Source of the DNA: Solirubrobacterales bacterium
GTDB taxonomy: Bacteria; Actinomycetota; Thermoleophilia; Solirubrobacterales; Solirubrobacteraceae
DNA length: 32,779 bases
Direction of reading: 5' to 3'
Assembly (NCBI GenBank): GCA_019247075.1
Contig: JAFAPR010000200.1
Span: forward strand, 1 to 32,779
Shown here: positions 14,032 through 23,215 of the stretch, piece after piece
Layout: every line of letters begins with the position of its first letter
Numbering within the stretch: position 1 is the stretch's first letter
Translations under genes and position numbers: made by a program
The notes under the pieces: generated by a model
The model's database searches: none
The model's input: the letters and a program-made list of their open reading frames with translations, nothing else
Told to the model about the DNA's origin: nothing

Positions 14032-15051
14032 TCACGACCCGTTGATCGGTTTGGGCTCTTCCAGCCACGCCCCCGAGCCGGTCGCGACGCAGGTGATCGG
14101 CCACTGTGCCAGCTGCGCCGGTAGGTGTGTCTCCTCCCGCAAGCGCTGTTCCAGGCCACGTAGCAGCGAGCCGCCTCCGACGAGCACCATCCCGCGATCG
14201 ACGATGTCGGAGCCAAGCTCCGGCGGCGTATTGGCGAGAGTCTCCTTGACGGTGTCGACGATGCGCGCGACCGGCTTCTCCAGCGCTCCCCGGATCTCTT
14301 CGTTTCCGACCAGGACCGTCGTGGGCTGCGCCGACCGAGCGTCGTGGCCCTGGACCTCGGCCCACTGCTGGGCGCCGATCGGAGCCGCGGAGCCGATCTC
14401 ACGCTTGACCTCCTCCGCTGTCTGCTGAGTGATCAGGAGGTTGCGCTCGCGCTTTAGGTATCTGACGATCGCCTCATCGAAGTCATCGCCGCCGACCCGG
14501 ATCGAGCGCAACACCACGATTTCCCCCATCGCGAGCACCGCGGCCTCGCTCATTCCGGCGCCGATGTCCACGATCAGGGTTCCGGCCCGCTCTGCGACCG
14601 GCAGCCCCACACCAACGGCCGCGGCGACCGGCTCCTCAACCAGGTAGGGGCGCTCGGCGCCCGTCGACCGACACACCCGCTCGACCGCCTGGCGCTCCAC
14701 CGCCGTGGCCCCGCCCGGCACGACCACCACCCCCAGCCGAGGGCGCGCCCCGGCGCCGCGGTGCACCTTGCGTACAACCGAGCGCAGTAGGCTCTCCGCG
14801 GGCTCGTCATCGGTGATGGCGCCGCGCCTGATGGGCCAGACCGCGCTGATTGATCCAGCCTCATGCTCGAGCAGACGCCGTGCGTCGATTCCCGCGGCGC
14901 GGACCTTTCCGTTGCGCGAATCGACCGCTAGCAGGCTCGGCTCGGAGAGCACGATCCCGCGCCCGCGAACGTACACCAGCGTGTTCGCGCTACCCAGGTC
15001 AACCGCGACGTCGTGGCCGCTTAACCGAGTCAGCCGCGTGAGTGAGCTCAT
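14032..15051 (-). CDS. mreB: MreB-like actin homologue
   Basis: A 339-residue protein. ATG at 15051 gives MSSLTRLTRLSGHDVAVDLG; a GTG at 15075 is the alternative. DVAVDLGSANTLVYV is the phosphate-1 loop. LIVDIGAGMSEAAVL is phosphate-2, where MreB normally has DIGGGTT. VLVGGGSLLRGLEQRL is the adenosine loop. EEPVAAAVGVGL matches the connecting E-P-x-A-A-A-I-G. Membrane-bound MreB filaments guide lateral wall synthesis. No mreC, mreD, rodA or pbp2 gene lies nearby, and the altered phosphate-2 loop marks a divergent copy, so this may be a second, specialised paralogue. It is divergent from the YbhN-type gene. Confidence 0.9.
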   Translation of the reverse strand: MSSLTRLTRLSGHDVAVDLGSANTLVYVRGRGIVLSEPSLLAVDSRNGKVRAAGIDARRLLEHEAGSISAVWPIRRGAITDDEPAESLLRSVVRKVHRGAGARPRLGVVVVPGGATAVERQAVERVCRSTGAERPYLVEEPVAAAVGVGLPVAERAGTLIVDIGAGMSEAAVLAMGEIVVLRSIRVGGDDFDEAIVRYLKRERNLLITQQTAEEVKREIGSAAPIGAQQWAEVQGHDARSAQPTTVLVGNEEIRGALEKPVARIVDTVKETLANTPPELGSDIVDRGMVLVGGGSLLRGLEQRLREETHLPAQLAQWPITCVATGSGAWLEEPKPINGS

Positions 15052-15137
15052 CGATACCGAGGCCCCAGCGTACACCCCCGCCGCGCGATCAGAGCGCCCG
15101 CAGATAAGCCTTGTCTCCTTAGCTACCGTTGCCGTGG

Positions 15138-16220
15138 ATGCCTGTTCCTAGATGGCGGCGCGCCGCAATCGGCACAGCGATCACCGCGAGCGCGTTCGCG
15201 GGGGTCTACCTGCTGCTATCGAAATTTGCTGGCTTCGGCCACACGTGGAGCGAGATTCGCCACGCCAATCCGGCCTGGCTCGCCCTCGGCGCGGCGCTCG
15301 AGCTGCTGTCGCTCGGCGGATACATGGCGCTGTTCGCCGGGGTTGTCGCGCGCGGTGTCGCGCGCATCGGCTGGTGGGTAAGCGTCCAAATTCCGCTCGC
15401 CGGCATCGCCGCGTTGCGGGTGCTCGCTACCGGCGGCGCCGGCGGCTTCGCCGTCCAGGCGTGGGCGCTGGACCGGGCGGGCATGCCCGCGCGCACGATC
15501 GCCTCACGACTGGTGACCAACGTCGTCATCCAGTACGCGGTGTACCTGGGCGCGCTCGCCGTCTGCGGAATCGGGCTGTGGACGAGGGTCCTGCCTGGAG
15601 GCGGGTCGTTCGCCGTCACGCTCGTTCCGGCGTTGTTCGCGGTGGCGGTCATCGCCGGCGTCGCCACGCTTGGAGTGTTGCCGGCTGCCCCCGAGCGCTG
15701 GCTCGCCGCGCCTGCCAGAGACCCGAAGTGGTCGAGGCAGGCTCGACGATGGCTGGTCGTCGCGTACTCGACCGTGCGGATGGGCGTGCGCTCGGCGCTG
15801 GCGCTGCTCGCGCGACCGCGTCCCTGGCTGCTCGGGGCGCTCGTGTACTGGGGCTTCGACGTCGCGGTGCTGTGGTGCGCCTTTCGCGCCTTCGGCGAGG
15901 CTCCCGCCGTTCCGGTCGTGATCGCGGCGTATTTCGTAGGCACGCTGGCAGACCTGCTGCCATTCCCCGGCGGGATCGGCGGCGTCGATGGCGGCATGAT
16001 CGGGGTGCTGCTCGCCTTCGGCGTCCCGAGCGGTCGGGCGGTCGTCGCCGTGCTGGTCTACCGTGCGTTCTCGTTCTGGCTCCCGACGCTGCCCGGCGTT
16101 GCGAGCTACTTCAAGCTGCGGGCCACCGTCCGCGGCTGGCAGCGCGCCGCCCGAGACGTCGCCGCGACAGACGCTCAGCCACTGGCCGGCCCCCGTATCA
16201 GCTCCATCGTGGAGCAATGA
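15138..16220 (+). CDS. YbhN/AglD-type membrane protein (lysylphosphatidylglycerol synthase TM domain family)
   Basis: A 360-residue polytopic protein from ATG 15138, with about eight hydrophobic segments. LRVLATGGAGGFAVQAWALDRAG and DLLPFPGGIGGVDGGMIGVLLAFGVP are the two conserved Gly-rich motifs of the UPF0104/LPG_synthase_TM family (P-x-P-G-G-x-G-x-x-E/D). VLVYRAFSFWLPTLPGV follows them. Members flip or help synthesise membrane lipids or glycolipids. The soluble aminoacyl-transferase domain of MprF is absent. Its 3' end overlaps the opposite-strand deiminase-like gene by 46 bp. It is divergent from mreB (86 bp), which hints at an envelope role. Confidence 0.88.
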   Translation: MPVPRWRRAAIGTAITASAFAGVYLLLSKFAGFGHTWSEIRHANPAWLALGAALELLSLGGYMALFAGVVARGVARIGWWVSVQIPLAGIAALRVLATGGAGGFAVQAWALDRAGMPARTIASRLVTNVVIQYAVYLGALAVCGIGLWTRVLPGGGSFAVTLVPALFAVAVIAGVATLGVLPAAPERWLAAPARDPKWSRQARRWLVVAYSTVRMGVRSALALLARPRPWLLGALVYWGFDVAVLWCAFRAFGEAPAVPVVIAAYFVGTLADLLPFPGGIGGVDGGMIGVLLAFGVPSGRAVVAVLVYRAFSFWLPTLPGVASYFKLRATVRGWQRAARDVAATDAQPLAGPRISSIVEQ

Positions 16221-17185
16221 ATCCCGCCGCCGTTCTTGTGCAGCTCGTCGTAGGCGATCGTGATCACCTCGATGCCGGCGTCCGCGAGCGCATCGGCAGT
16301 CCGAGGAGAGCCTTCCGCCATCAGCACCCGCCCAGGCTCGAGACACAGCGCGTTGACCGACCACGCCTCCTCAGGATCGGGATGGATCGGACGGATGCCC
16401 AGCTCTGCGAGCTTGCGCAAGAACCCATACGGCAGACCGGCAGCATCCACGATCGCTCTGTCGACGTCGACCATGGCCAGATGCAGGTCCAGATGGATCG
16501 AATAGCCGGCGAGGGGCACCACCAGGAGCTCCCAGCCGATCCGGGCAAGCTGCTCGCCTAGCTGCCGCGCCCCTTCCTCGTTGCAGCGGATAGATGTGCC
16601 AAAGGCGGCCAGGCCCGGACGGATCTTGACGAACGAGCCACCTTCGAGCGTGCCGGTGCCGGTGATCGTGGCCAGGATCGGCATGCCTTCACCCGCCACG
16701 TGACGCGTGATGTCCGCTTCCTCGCCGCGACGCATGCGGACCGCCATGCGGCCGACGATGGCCCCACCGGGAACGGTGATCAGCGGATCCCGCACGTAGA
16801 CCGACTTGACGTAGCGGCCTCCCATCGGACCCGCTACGACCACCTCGATGCCTTCGCGGCGCAGTGCATCGACCAGGCCGGCGTGCTGCTCGGCGACCAG
16901 CTCGAGGTCGGGCGGCTCGCGGTCGGTCCAGTACCACATGCCGTTCGGATCGACGAGCGCCTGCGCCCGCTCGTCCCAGGCGTCCCCGTGGATTTGCGCG
17001 AGCTCGTTCCCCGGCGAACGGACTAGCACGCTCTGGAGCTTCCCGACCTCGTCCCAGGCTCCCCAGCGCCTGCCCCAGACCTGCTCGAGCTCATCCAAGA
17101 ACGGCGGTTCGGCGGCGGTCTCCATGAGGGTCTGGTGCAGTTGAGGCACCGTCGGTGCCGTTCGGTGCTCCCGATCAGTGGCCAT
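16175..17185 (-). CDS. Amidinotransferase/arginine-deiminase-fold enzyme
   Basis: A 336-residue protein of the guanidine-modifying (pentein) superfamily. GKLQSVLVRSPGNELA is the first blade. YVRDPLITVPGGAIVGRMA carries the substrate-guanidine Asp. GTLEGGSFVKI carries the conserved E-G-G. YSIHLDLHLAMVD includes the catalytic His. NGGGIHCSTMEL near the C-terminus places the nucleophile at Cys324. The family includes DDAH, arginine deiminase, arginine dihydrolase domains and glycine amidinotransferase. All catalytic residues are present. Its start overlaps the end of the upstream carbamoylase-type gene by 11 bp on the same strand, so the two form an operon. Substrate is unknown. Confidence 0.85.
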   Translation of the reverse strand: MATDREHRTAPTVPQLHQTLMETAAEPPFLDELEQVWGRRWGAWDEVGKLQSVLVRSPGNELAQIHGDAWDERAQALVDPNGMWYWTDREPPDLELVAEQHAGLVDALRREGIEVVVAGPMGGRYVKSVYVRDPLITVPGGAIVGRMAVRMRRGEEADITRHVAGEGMPILATITGTGTLEGGSFVKIRPGLAAFGTSIRCNEEGARQLGEQLARIGWELLVVPLAGYSIHLDLHLAMVDVDRAIVDAAGLPYGFLRKLAELGIRPIHPDPEEAWSVNALCLEPGRVLMAEGSPRTADALADAGIEVITIAYDELHKNGGGIHCSTMELIRGPASG

Positions 17186-18401
17186 GTGGCAGCTCCTTGT
17201 CGTTGACGAGATTGCGGACGAGCGTCGAGAAGGCGCTGATCGCGGCGATCAGGTCCGGCTCGGGCGTGTCCTCCTTGCGGGTGTGGCTGAGCCCCTTTGC
17301 CGAAGAGGCGAACATCATCGCCGTGGGGATCCCCGCGCGGGCGACCGCGGCTGCGTCATGGAGCGCGCCCGAGGTCAGCGGCGGTCCTCCACCGGTCGCT
17401 TCAGTGGCGAGTGCAACGAGCCGCGGATCGAACTCGACCGGCGCGATCGCCCAGATCTCGTCGATCGCCAGGTCAGTCCCGGTAACTCGTGCGGCATCGG
17501 CGGCAAGTCGGCGCGTTTCCTGATCCAGTCGCTCGAGCGCCTGGCGGTCGGCGTGACGGAGATCGACCACCACCGCGCATCGTCCGGCGATCGCGGTGGG
17601 CACGTTCGGCTCGGCATGGATCTCGCCGATCGTGGCCAGCCCGCGGGTCTCGCTCGCGGCCGGCCCCAGGGCGACCTTGAGGCGCGCCGCGGCCTCGATC
17701 GGGTCCCGGCGGGAGTCCATCGGCGTGGTTCCGGCGTGGGCGGCCTGGCCCTGGAACGTGGCTCGCCACCGGCGGACCCCAAGGCAACCCGCGACTCCCG
17801 CGCACGGCCGCCCCTCGGCTTCGAGCACCGGACCTTGCTCGATGTGAAGCTCCACGTAGGCATCGAGCTCGGCCACCTCCGCCACCGGGCCCGCGCTCAG
17901 ATCGAACCCTCGGGCGCTCACCTCGTCTATCAGCCGCGCTCCCTCGGTGTCCTCTAGCTGATCCGCGTCGTCGGCCGCCAGCAGCCCCACCGCGGCAGAT
18001 GATCCGAGGAGCGACCGTCCGAACCGAGCCCCCTCCTCATCTGCCCAGTCGACCACGACCAGCGTCCGCCCACGCGGCTGACCCGCGAGCGCTTCCAGAA
18101 GTCCAAGTCCGGTGAGGACTCCGAGCACGCCATCGAGCCAACCGCCGTCAGGCACGCAATCCAAATGGCTGCCGACCGCCACCGCGCGTTCGGAGTCACC
18201 CCGCAGCCTCGCCCACATGTTCCCACATGCGTCGAAGTTCACCTCGACTCCCGGCACCTCCCGCGCGAGCCCGGCAAACCAGGCCCGTGCATCGTCCCAC
18301 GTGTCCGTCCAGGCCACCCGCCGGCCGCCCGAGCCTGCGTCCAACTCCCGCAGGCGCGAGATCACCCCAGCGGCCCGGTCCTGGGAGAACGGTGCAGTCA
18401 T
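17175..18401 (-). CDS. M20-family Zn hydrolase, N-carbamoyl-L-amino-acid hydrolase/allantoate amidohydrolase type
   Basis: A 408-residue dinuclear metal enzyme. [20 protein letters not shown] gives His79 and Asp90, [12 protein letters not shown] gives Glu122/Glu123, [11 protein letters not shown] gives His186, and LSHTRKEDT near the C-terminus gives the last His. [16 protein letters not shown] is the dimerisation/substrate motif of the hydantoinase/carbamoylase family (beta-ureidopropionase, allantoate amidohydrolase, L-carbamoylase). These hydrolyse ureido groups to amine, CO2 and NH3. The preceding 128-bp divergent region has a perfect GTTGTACAAC palindrome. It overlaps the deiminase-like gene downstream, which suggests sequential action on one substrate. 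Confidence 0.9.
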   Translation of the reverse strand: MTAPFSQDRAAGVISRLRELDAGSGGRRVAWTDTWDDARAWFAGLAREVPGVEVNFDACGNMWARLRGDSERAVAVGSHLDCVPDGGWLDGVLGVLTGLGLLEALAGQPRGRTLVVVDWADEEGARFGRSLLGSSAAVGLLAADDADQLEDTEGARLIDEVSARGFDLSAGPVAEVAELDAYVELHIEQGPVLEAEGRPCAGVAGCLGVRRWRATFQGQAAHAGTTPMDSRRDPIEAAARLKVALGPAASETRGLATIGEIHAEPNVPTAIAGRCAVVVDLRHADRQALERLDQETRRLAADAARVTGTDLAIDEIWAIAPVEFDPRLVALATEATGGGPPLTSGALHDAAAVARAGIPTAMMFASSAKGLSHTRKEDTPEPDLIAAISAFSTLVRNLVNDKELPHGH

Positions 18402-18408
18402 GGGGCTG

Positions 18409-18418
18409 GTTGTACAAC
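18409..18418. promoter_or_regulatory. GTTGTACAAC palindrome, possible operator
   Basis: A perfect 10-bp palindrome 7-17 bases upstream of the carbamoylase-type start codon and in the divergent region shared with the TrpB2-type gene. TTGTACAA-like palindromes are typical of GntR/FadR-type repressor sites. No regulator gene is adjacent, so the assignment is by pattern only. Confidence 0.35.
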
Positions 18419-18529
18419 AGCGACGCCCACGAGCGTACGTCGGTGACGGTCGCGGCGTGTAGGAGTCGGGGTGTGCAGACAGTGGCGCTTAGAATCGCCC
18501 GAGCACAGCGACTGGAAGGGAGAGAGAGA

Positions 18530-19894
18530 ATGAGCGACGCCCGGGTCAAGTTCGTGCTCGACGAGCCGGAGATCCCTACCCATTGGGTGAACCTGATGGC
18601 GGATCTGCCCGGAGACGCGCCGCCGCCTCTTCATCCTGGCACCAAGCAGCCCGCGGGCCCCGAGGACCTGTCGCCGATCTTCCCAATGGCGCTGATCCTC
18701 CAAGAGGTCTCGACGGAGCCCGAGATTGAGATCCCGGAACCGGTATGGGAGGCATACAGGCTCTGGCGCCCGACGCCGCTCTACCGCGCGCTGCGACTTG
18801 AGCGGGAGCTCGATACCCCGGCGCGCATCTACTACAAGTACGAAGGCGGCTCTCCCCCTGGCTCGCACAAGCCGAACACCGCAGTCGCGCAGGCGTACGA
18901 GAACGCCGCCGCGGGAACGCGCAAGCTGACAACCGAGACCGGGGCGGGCCAGTGGGGTTCGGCGCTCGCGTTCGCCTGCCGCCTGTTCGGGCTGGAGTGC
19001 GAAGTCTGGATGGTCGGCTCGAGTTACGACCAGAAGCCGTACCGTCGTTCGATGATGGAGTCCTGGGGGGCGGTCGTCCACCGCTCTCCGTCCGACGTGA
19101 CCGAGGCCGGGCGCTCGCAGCGGGAGCACACGACCGGATCGCTCGGGATCGCGATCTCGGAGGCAGTTGAGGTCGCGGCGCGCAACCCGGATACGAACTA
19201 CTCGCTTGGCTCCGTGCTCAACCATGTGCTCCTGCACCAGACTGTGATCGGCCAGGAAGCGCTCGCGCAGATGGCGATGGCAGGCGAGGAGCCCGACACC
19301 GTGATCGCGTGCGTGGGCGGCGGTTCGAACTTCGGCGGCCTGACGCTGCCCTTCCTGCGGCGGGTCATGCGCGAAGGGGCCGGGACCAGATTCATTGCCG
19401 CCGAGCCGGCCGCGTGCCCGACTCTAACTCGTGGCGTGTATGCGTATGACTTCGGCGACACCGTCGGACTGACACCGCTGATGCCGATGTACACACTCGG
19501 CCACAACTTCGTCCCGCCCCCGGTGCACGCTGGTGGCCTGCGCTACCACGGCGACTCACCGCTCGTCTGCGGCCTGGTGAAGCAGGGACTGGTGGAACCG
19601 CGCGCTTACAGGCAGAACGAAACGTTCGAGGCCGCTGTGCGGTTCGCGCGAGCGGAGGGCATCATTCCCGCCCCGGAGCCCGCGCATGCGATCCGGGCGG
19701 TGATCGAAGAGGCGGAGGTGGCGCGCGAGTCGGGAGAGGCTCGGGTAATCCTGTTCGGTCTCTGCGGTCACGGCCATTTCGATCTGAGCGCATATGACGC
19801 TTACCTGGCGGGGAAACTGCCCGACCCAGAGTTCTCCGAGGGGGAGCTGAGCGCGGCTCTGGCGAGCCTGCCGGAGGCGCCGGCGCTGGCCTGA
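18530..19894 (+). CDS. TrpB2-type tryptophan synthase beta-like PLP enzyme
   Basis: A 454-residue fold-type II PLP protein. ATG at 18530 is chosen for the preceding GGAAGGGAGAGAGAG run. [19 protein letters not shown] puts the Schiff-base Lys at 114. [14 protein letters not shown] gives catalytic Glu136. [10 protein letters not shown] is the phosphate-binding Gly-rich loop. The N-terminal extension and the SPPGSHKPN insertion are typical of TrpB2 (TrpB_rel, about 430-460 residues) rather than TrpB1. No trpA or other trp genes are here. TrpB2 can make tryptophan from indole and serine, but solitary copies next to catabolic genes may act as other beta-replacement or deaminase enzymes. The gene is divergent from the carbamoylase/deiminase pair. 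Confidence 0.9.
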   Translation: MSDARVKFVLDEPEIPTHWVNLMADLPGDAPPPLHPGTKQPAGPEDLSPIFPMALILQEVSTEPEIEIPEPVWEAYRLWRPTPLYRALRLERELDTPARIYYKYEGGSPPGSHKPNTAVAQAYENAAAGTRKLTTETGAGQWGSALAFACRLFGLECEVWMVGSSYDQKPYRRSMMESWGAVVHRSPSDVTEAGRSQREHTTGSLGIAISEAVEVAARNPDTNYSLGSVLNHVLLHQTVIGQEALAQMAMAGEEPDTVIACVGGGSNFGGLTLPFLRRVMREGAGTRFIAAEPAACPTLTRGVYAYDFGDTVGLTPLMPMYTLGHNFVPPPVHAGGLRYHGDSPLVCGLVKQGLVEPRAYRQNETFEAAVRFARAEGIIPAPEPAHAIRAVIEEAEVARESGEARVILFGLCGHGHFDLSAYDAYLAGKLPDPEFSEGELSAALASLPEAPALA

Positions 19895-19966
19895 CAGCCG
19901 ACCGCGTAGTGCCCGCCAGTTGACTCCTGGCCGCGTTCGGCTTTGCCGCACGCCTGCATTTCGGCG

Positions 19967-21403
19967 CTAAGGGTGGCCGAAAGGATGCCCCTGCTCGTGC
20001 AGGTGTTCGTGTGCGCTGAGCAGTCCGGATTGAAGGTCGGTCAGTCCACGTTCCGTCGCCTTGCCCAGCACCCCGACCGGATCCACGAGCAGCCTCCTGG
20101 CGCGCGCGCCTTGTTCTCCCGCGAACCACTCCACCAGGGCGCCGCGGTCCGGCGCGGACCGCGGTTCGGTGAGGCTCAGGAGCGCTCCCAGGTCGAGCGC
20201 GTGAGCGACACGCCTGGAGATGTAATTCCGATGACCCTTCTCGCGATGATGCGCCAGGCCGCCGGGGTCCGGCTGCGCCTCAAGGTCGTTCGGGCAGAAG
20301 CGTTGCAGGATCGTCTTTGGAATGGTTGCGTGGTCAAACAGCGTGTGGGAGACCGAGCGCGGTTTTACCCATGGCGAGATTACGAATGCGGGCACTCGCA
20401 CGCCGTAGCGCGCGAAAGTTGCCGGTTGGTCATCGGGCGGGTGCTCGGGCGGTGTGACGTGGTCAAAGAACCCGCCATGCTCGTCGTAGAAAACGAGCAG
20501 AAGCGTCTTGTCCCATAGCGGACCAGCGGCGACGGCGTTGTAGACGAGCAGCGCGAGTTCTTGCCCGTGAGTCACGTCTGACGGTGGGTGGTCGTCGTTG
20601 GGTGGAGACCCGATGAGGTTGAAGTCCTTGAAGTTCGGGTCGATCCAGGAGACTGCGGGCAGTTGACCGTACGCTGCATCCTCGAGGAAGCTTGCAGCAT
20701 CCTCGTTGAGGTACAGCAGGCCTCTGCCACGTGTCTTGAACACCAGCTTCAGCTTCTGTACGTAGGCAAAGCGCTCGCGGTGACCGACGCGGTACTTGAC
20801 ATCGGCGAGGCGCAGCGTGGCCACGTCGTGGGAATACCAGCGCCATGAGACGCCGGCAGCGTCCAGGTGGCGAACGAACGAGTGCTGATGGTAGATCGGC
20901 ACCCTGGGATCGTCGCGACTCCCGGCGCCACTCCCGGTAAGCGCGTAGAGCCGGTTGGGCCAGGTCGCTCCCGCGACCGAGCTGTGCCAGCGGTCACAGA
21001 CACAGAAATGTTCTGCGAAGTGGTCGAACACGGGCAGGTCCGAGGCGTCGTAGTAACCCATCACGACGCCGGGGTCCCCACCTTCGACCCCGCGAGTGGC
21101 GAGCGTCTCGGCGTAGCTCGCGGAAAAGCCATCCATCGCGCCACCGTTGATCTGCCGGTCGGTCGCCGATGCAGTGTGCTCGGGATCCCACCGTTCGTTG
21201 GGCAAGTCAGTCGCTGCCAGATGGTGGATTGGGTAGCGCCGGTTTTCGTGGCCGTTAGCCATTCCTGGCCGAAGACCATCTACATCGCCGCGGCCGCCCT
21301 CGAGCGAGAGGTAACCGAGCATGTGATCGAAGGAACGGTTTTCCAACATCAGCACCACGATGTGCTCGATCCGTTCGAGACCGCTGCTGACGGCGACAGT
21401 CAC
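19967..21403 (-). CDS. Phosphoesterase family protein (phospholipase C/acid phosphatase type), no signal peptide
   Basis: A 478-residue alkaline-phosphatase-superfamily protein. ERIEHIVVLMLENRSFDHMLG is the metal-binding start (Glu, Asn). CDRWHSSVAGATWPNRLYAL holds the predicted nucleophile Thr in A-T-W-P-N, as in bacterial phospholipases C. VFYDEHGGFFDHVTPP carries the second metal cluster (Asp, Asp, His). RVPAFVISPWVKP is the final family motif. It starts directly at the catalytic domain with no signal sequence, so it is cytoplasmic or exported by an unusual route. It is divergent from a second family member 287 bp away that does have a signal peptide. Confidence 0.88.
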   Translation of the reverse strand: MTVAVSSGLERIEHIVVLMLENRSFDHMLGYLSLEGGRGDVDGLRPGMANGHENRRYPIHHLAATDLPNERWDPEHTASATDRQINGGAMDGFSASYAETLATRGVEGGDPGVVMGYYDASDLPVFDHFAEHFCVCDRWHSSVAGATWPNRLYALTGSGAGSRDDPRVPIYHQHSFVRHLDAAGVSWRWYSHDVATLRLADVKYRVGHRERFAYVQKLKLVFKTRGRGLLYLNEDAASFLEDAAYGQLPAVSWIDPNFKDFNLIGSPPNDDHPPSDVTHGQELALLVYNAVAAGPLWDKTLLLVFYDEHGGFFDHVTPPEHPPDDQPATFARYGVRVPAFVISPWVKPRSVSHTLFDHATIPKTILQRFCPNDLEAQPDPGGLAHHREKGHRNYISRRVAHALDLGALLSLTEPRSAPDRGALVEWFAGEQGARARRLLVDPVGVLGKATERGLTDLQSGLLSAHEHLHEQGHPFGHP

Positions 21404-21690
21404 AAACCGGCTTGTCGACCTGGTGATTCGACGGCGAGGTGAACCGAATCAGGCGCTCAGGATCCGCGCTTTCCGGACCTCGAACTCACCGTCGGTGCAC
21501 ACGCCCGATGCTCGCAAGTCTGCCACGAATCCCTCTCCCTCTAGTCGAATTCCGGCAACCCCTCGCGCTCGTACTCTACCGCGACGGGCTGCCGCAACAT
21601 CCTGTAGACCCGTGTGCCCAAGCCCGCCGAGGCTACCCCCGGTGCGCCGCGCCAACCCGATGTAGAGTGCGGGTCGTGGGACGTGGTTAG
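21404..21690. other. Intergenic region between divergent phosphoesterases
   Basis: 287 bp between the divergent starts. Short frames occur on both strands, but none has a ribosome site or a recognisable product. It should hold both promoters; no motif was found that I can defend. Confidence 0.4.
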
Positions 21691-23163
21691 ATGAGGGTGG
21701 CACGGGTCACGGCGCTGCTGGCGGTGGCGGTGTTGCTCGCGACCGCAGTCGCGAGTAACTCAGAGCCCGTCGCCCAACCCCGACATCAGCTTTCTGGTCG
21801 TCCAGAGCCTTCTCCGGCGGGGCGCGGCGCGATCCTCCAGGGGATCCACAAGATCCGCCACGTCGTAATCATCCTGCAGGAGAACCGCTCGTTCGATAAC
21901 TACTTCGGCACGTATCCGCGGGCGGATGGCATCCCCGGACTCGCCGGCCACCCCGGCCGGGTGCCGTGTATTCCGGATCCCCACAAGCGGTGCGTGCGTC
22001 CCTTTCACGACCGTTACGACCTGAACATCGGCGCACAGTTTCACTACAAGAACGCCATCGCGGAAATCGATCGTGGCAAGATGGACGGGTTCGTCCGGCA
22101 GCAGGAGAAGTTCCGGCGGTCGGTGCCTCCCCATGACACGATGGGCTACCACAACGGCAAGGACATCCCCGACTACTGGACATACGCGCGCGATTTCGTG
22201 CTCCAGGACCACATGTTCGGGTCCATTCCCTCCTGGAGCTTGCCTTCCCACCTGTTTGTGGTTTCGATGTGGTCGGCACACTGCAAACAGCACGATCATC
22301 CCCACACTTGCACCAACGCCCGGGAATCGCCGGGTGCACCTCCCGGCTGGGGAGGGAGACACCCGCCCCCGATCTACGCGTGGACCGACCTCACCTACAT
22401 GCTGCACAAGCACCATGTCAGCTGGCGCTACTACATCTTCACGGGCACCGAGCCCGCGTGCGAGTCGGACGCAAGGCAGTCGTGCGCGCCGCGCACCAAC
22501 GGGCCCCGAAGCTTCTCCATCTGGTATCCGCTCAAGTGGTTCGACACTGTCCGAAATGACAACCAAACCCGAGACATTCGCTCTGTGAACCATCTGTTCG
22601 TCGCGGCACGCAAGGGCGCGCTGCCCTCGGTCTCCTGGGTGGTACCTAGCGGGGTTGTCTCGGAACACACCGACGGATTGGCGCGAGTCAGCACCGGGCA
22701 GACCTACGTGGCCGGGCTGGTCAACGCGCTTATGCGCAGCCCTGACTGGAAGTCGACCGCGATCTTCCTCACCTGGGACGACTGGGGCGGCATGTATGAC
22801 AACGTCGCCCCGCCCCGCGTGGACAAGAACGGCTATGGCCTGCGGGTCCCCGGCCTAGTGATTAGCCCGTACGCCAAGCGGGGCTACGTCGACCACCAAA
22901 TCCTCAGCTTCGACGCCTACGCGAAGTTCATCGAAGACGACTTCCTCGGCGGTGCCAGACTCAATCCCAAGACCGACGGCCGGCCCGACCCCCGCCCGGA
23001 CGTGCGCGAAAGCACCCCCATTCTCGGCAGCCTGGTCAAGGACTTCAACTTCCATCAGAAGCCCCGCAAGCCGGTGATCCTGCCGGTCCATCCAAAGACC
23101 GACTTGATCGAGCCCTCCGGTGCTGCGACCTGGCGCATTGGCGGTGGATCCGGCTGGGGGTGA
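21691..23163 (+). CDS. Secreted phosphoesterase (phospholipase C/acid phosphatase family)
   Basis: A 490-residue protein with signal peptide [21 protein letters not shown] (about 1-22). [19 protein letters not shown] opens the catalytic domain with the metal Glu-Asn. [20 protein letters not shown] aligns with the nucleophile loop and carries Ser where the neighbour has Thr. [16 protein letters not shown] provides the second metal site. [21 protein letters not shown] and FIEDDFLGG are C-terminal family motifs. Several Cys pairs (near 90-100 and in the loop around 195-205) fit an extracytoplasmic protein. Substrate may be a phospholipid or a phosphate ester. The DUF1707 gene follows 52 bp later on the same strand. 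Confidence 0.9.
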   Translation: MRVARVTALLAVAVLLATAVASNSEPVAQPRHQLSGRPEPSPAGRGAILQGIHKIRHVVIILQENRSFDNYFGTYPRADGIPGLAGHPGRVPCIPDPHKRCVRPFHDRYDLNIGAQFHYKNAIAEIDRGKMDGFVRQQEKFRRSVPPHDTMGYHNGKDIPDYWTYARDFVLQDHMFGSIPSWSLPSHLFVVSMWSAHCKQHDHPHTCTNARESPGAPPGWGGRHPPPIYAWTDLTYMLHKHHVSWRYYIFTGTEPACESDARQSCAPRTNGPRSFSIWYPLKWFDTVRNDNQTRDIRSVNHLFVAARKGALPSVSWVVPSGVVSEHTDGLARVSTGQTYVAGLVNALMRSPDWKSTAIFLTWDDWGGMYDNVAPPRVDKNGYGLRVPGLVISPYAKRGYVDHQILSFDAYAKFIEDDFLGGARLNPKTDGRPDPRPDVRESTPILGSLVKDFNFHQKPRKPVILPVHPKTDLIEPSGAATWRIGGGSGWG

Positions 23164-23215
23164 GGACCGACTGACGGATGTCATGCTGCCGCGAAATACA
23201 TGAGGAGTCAGCTGA

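Noticed and set aside
15152-16561. 469-codon open frame overlapping the YbhN-type gene
   Set aside because: It is an Arg-rich out-of-frame shadow. The YbhN frame has the family motifs and membrane helices.
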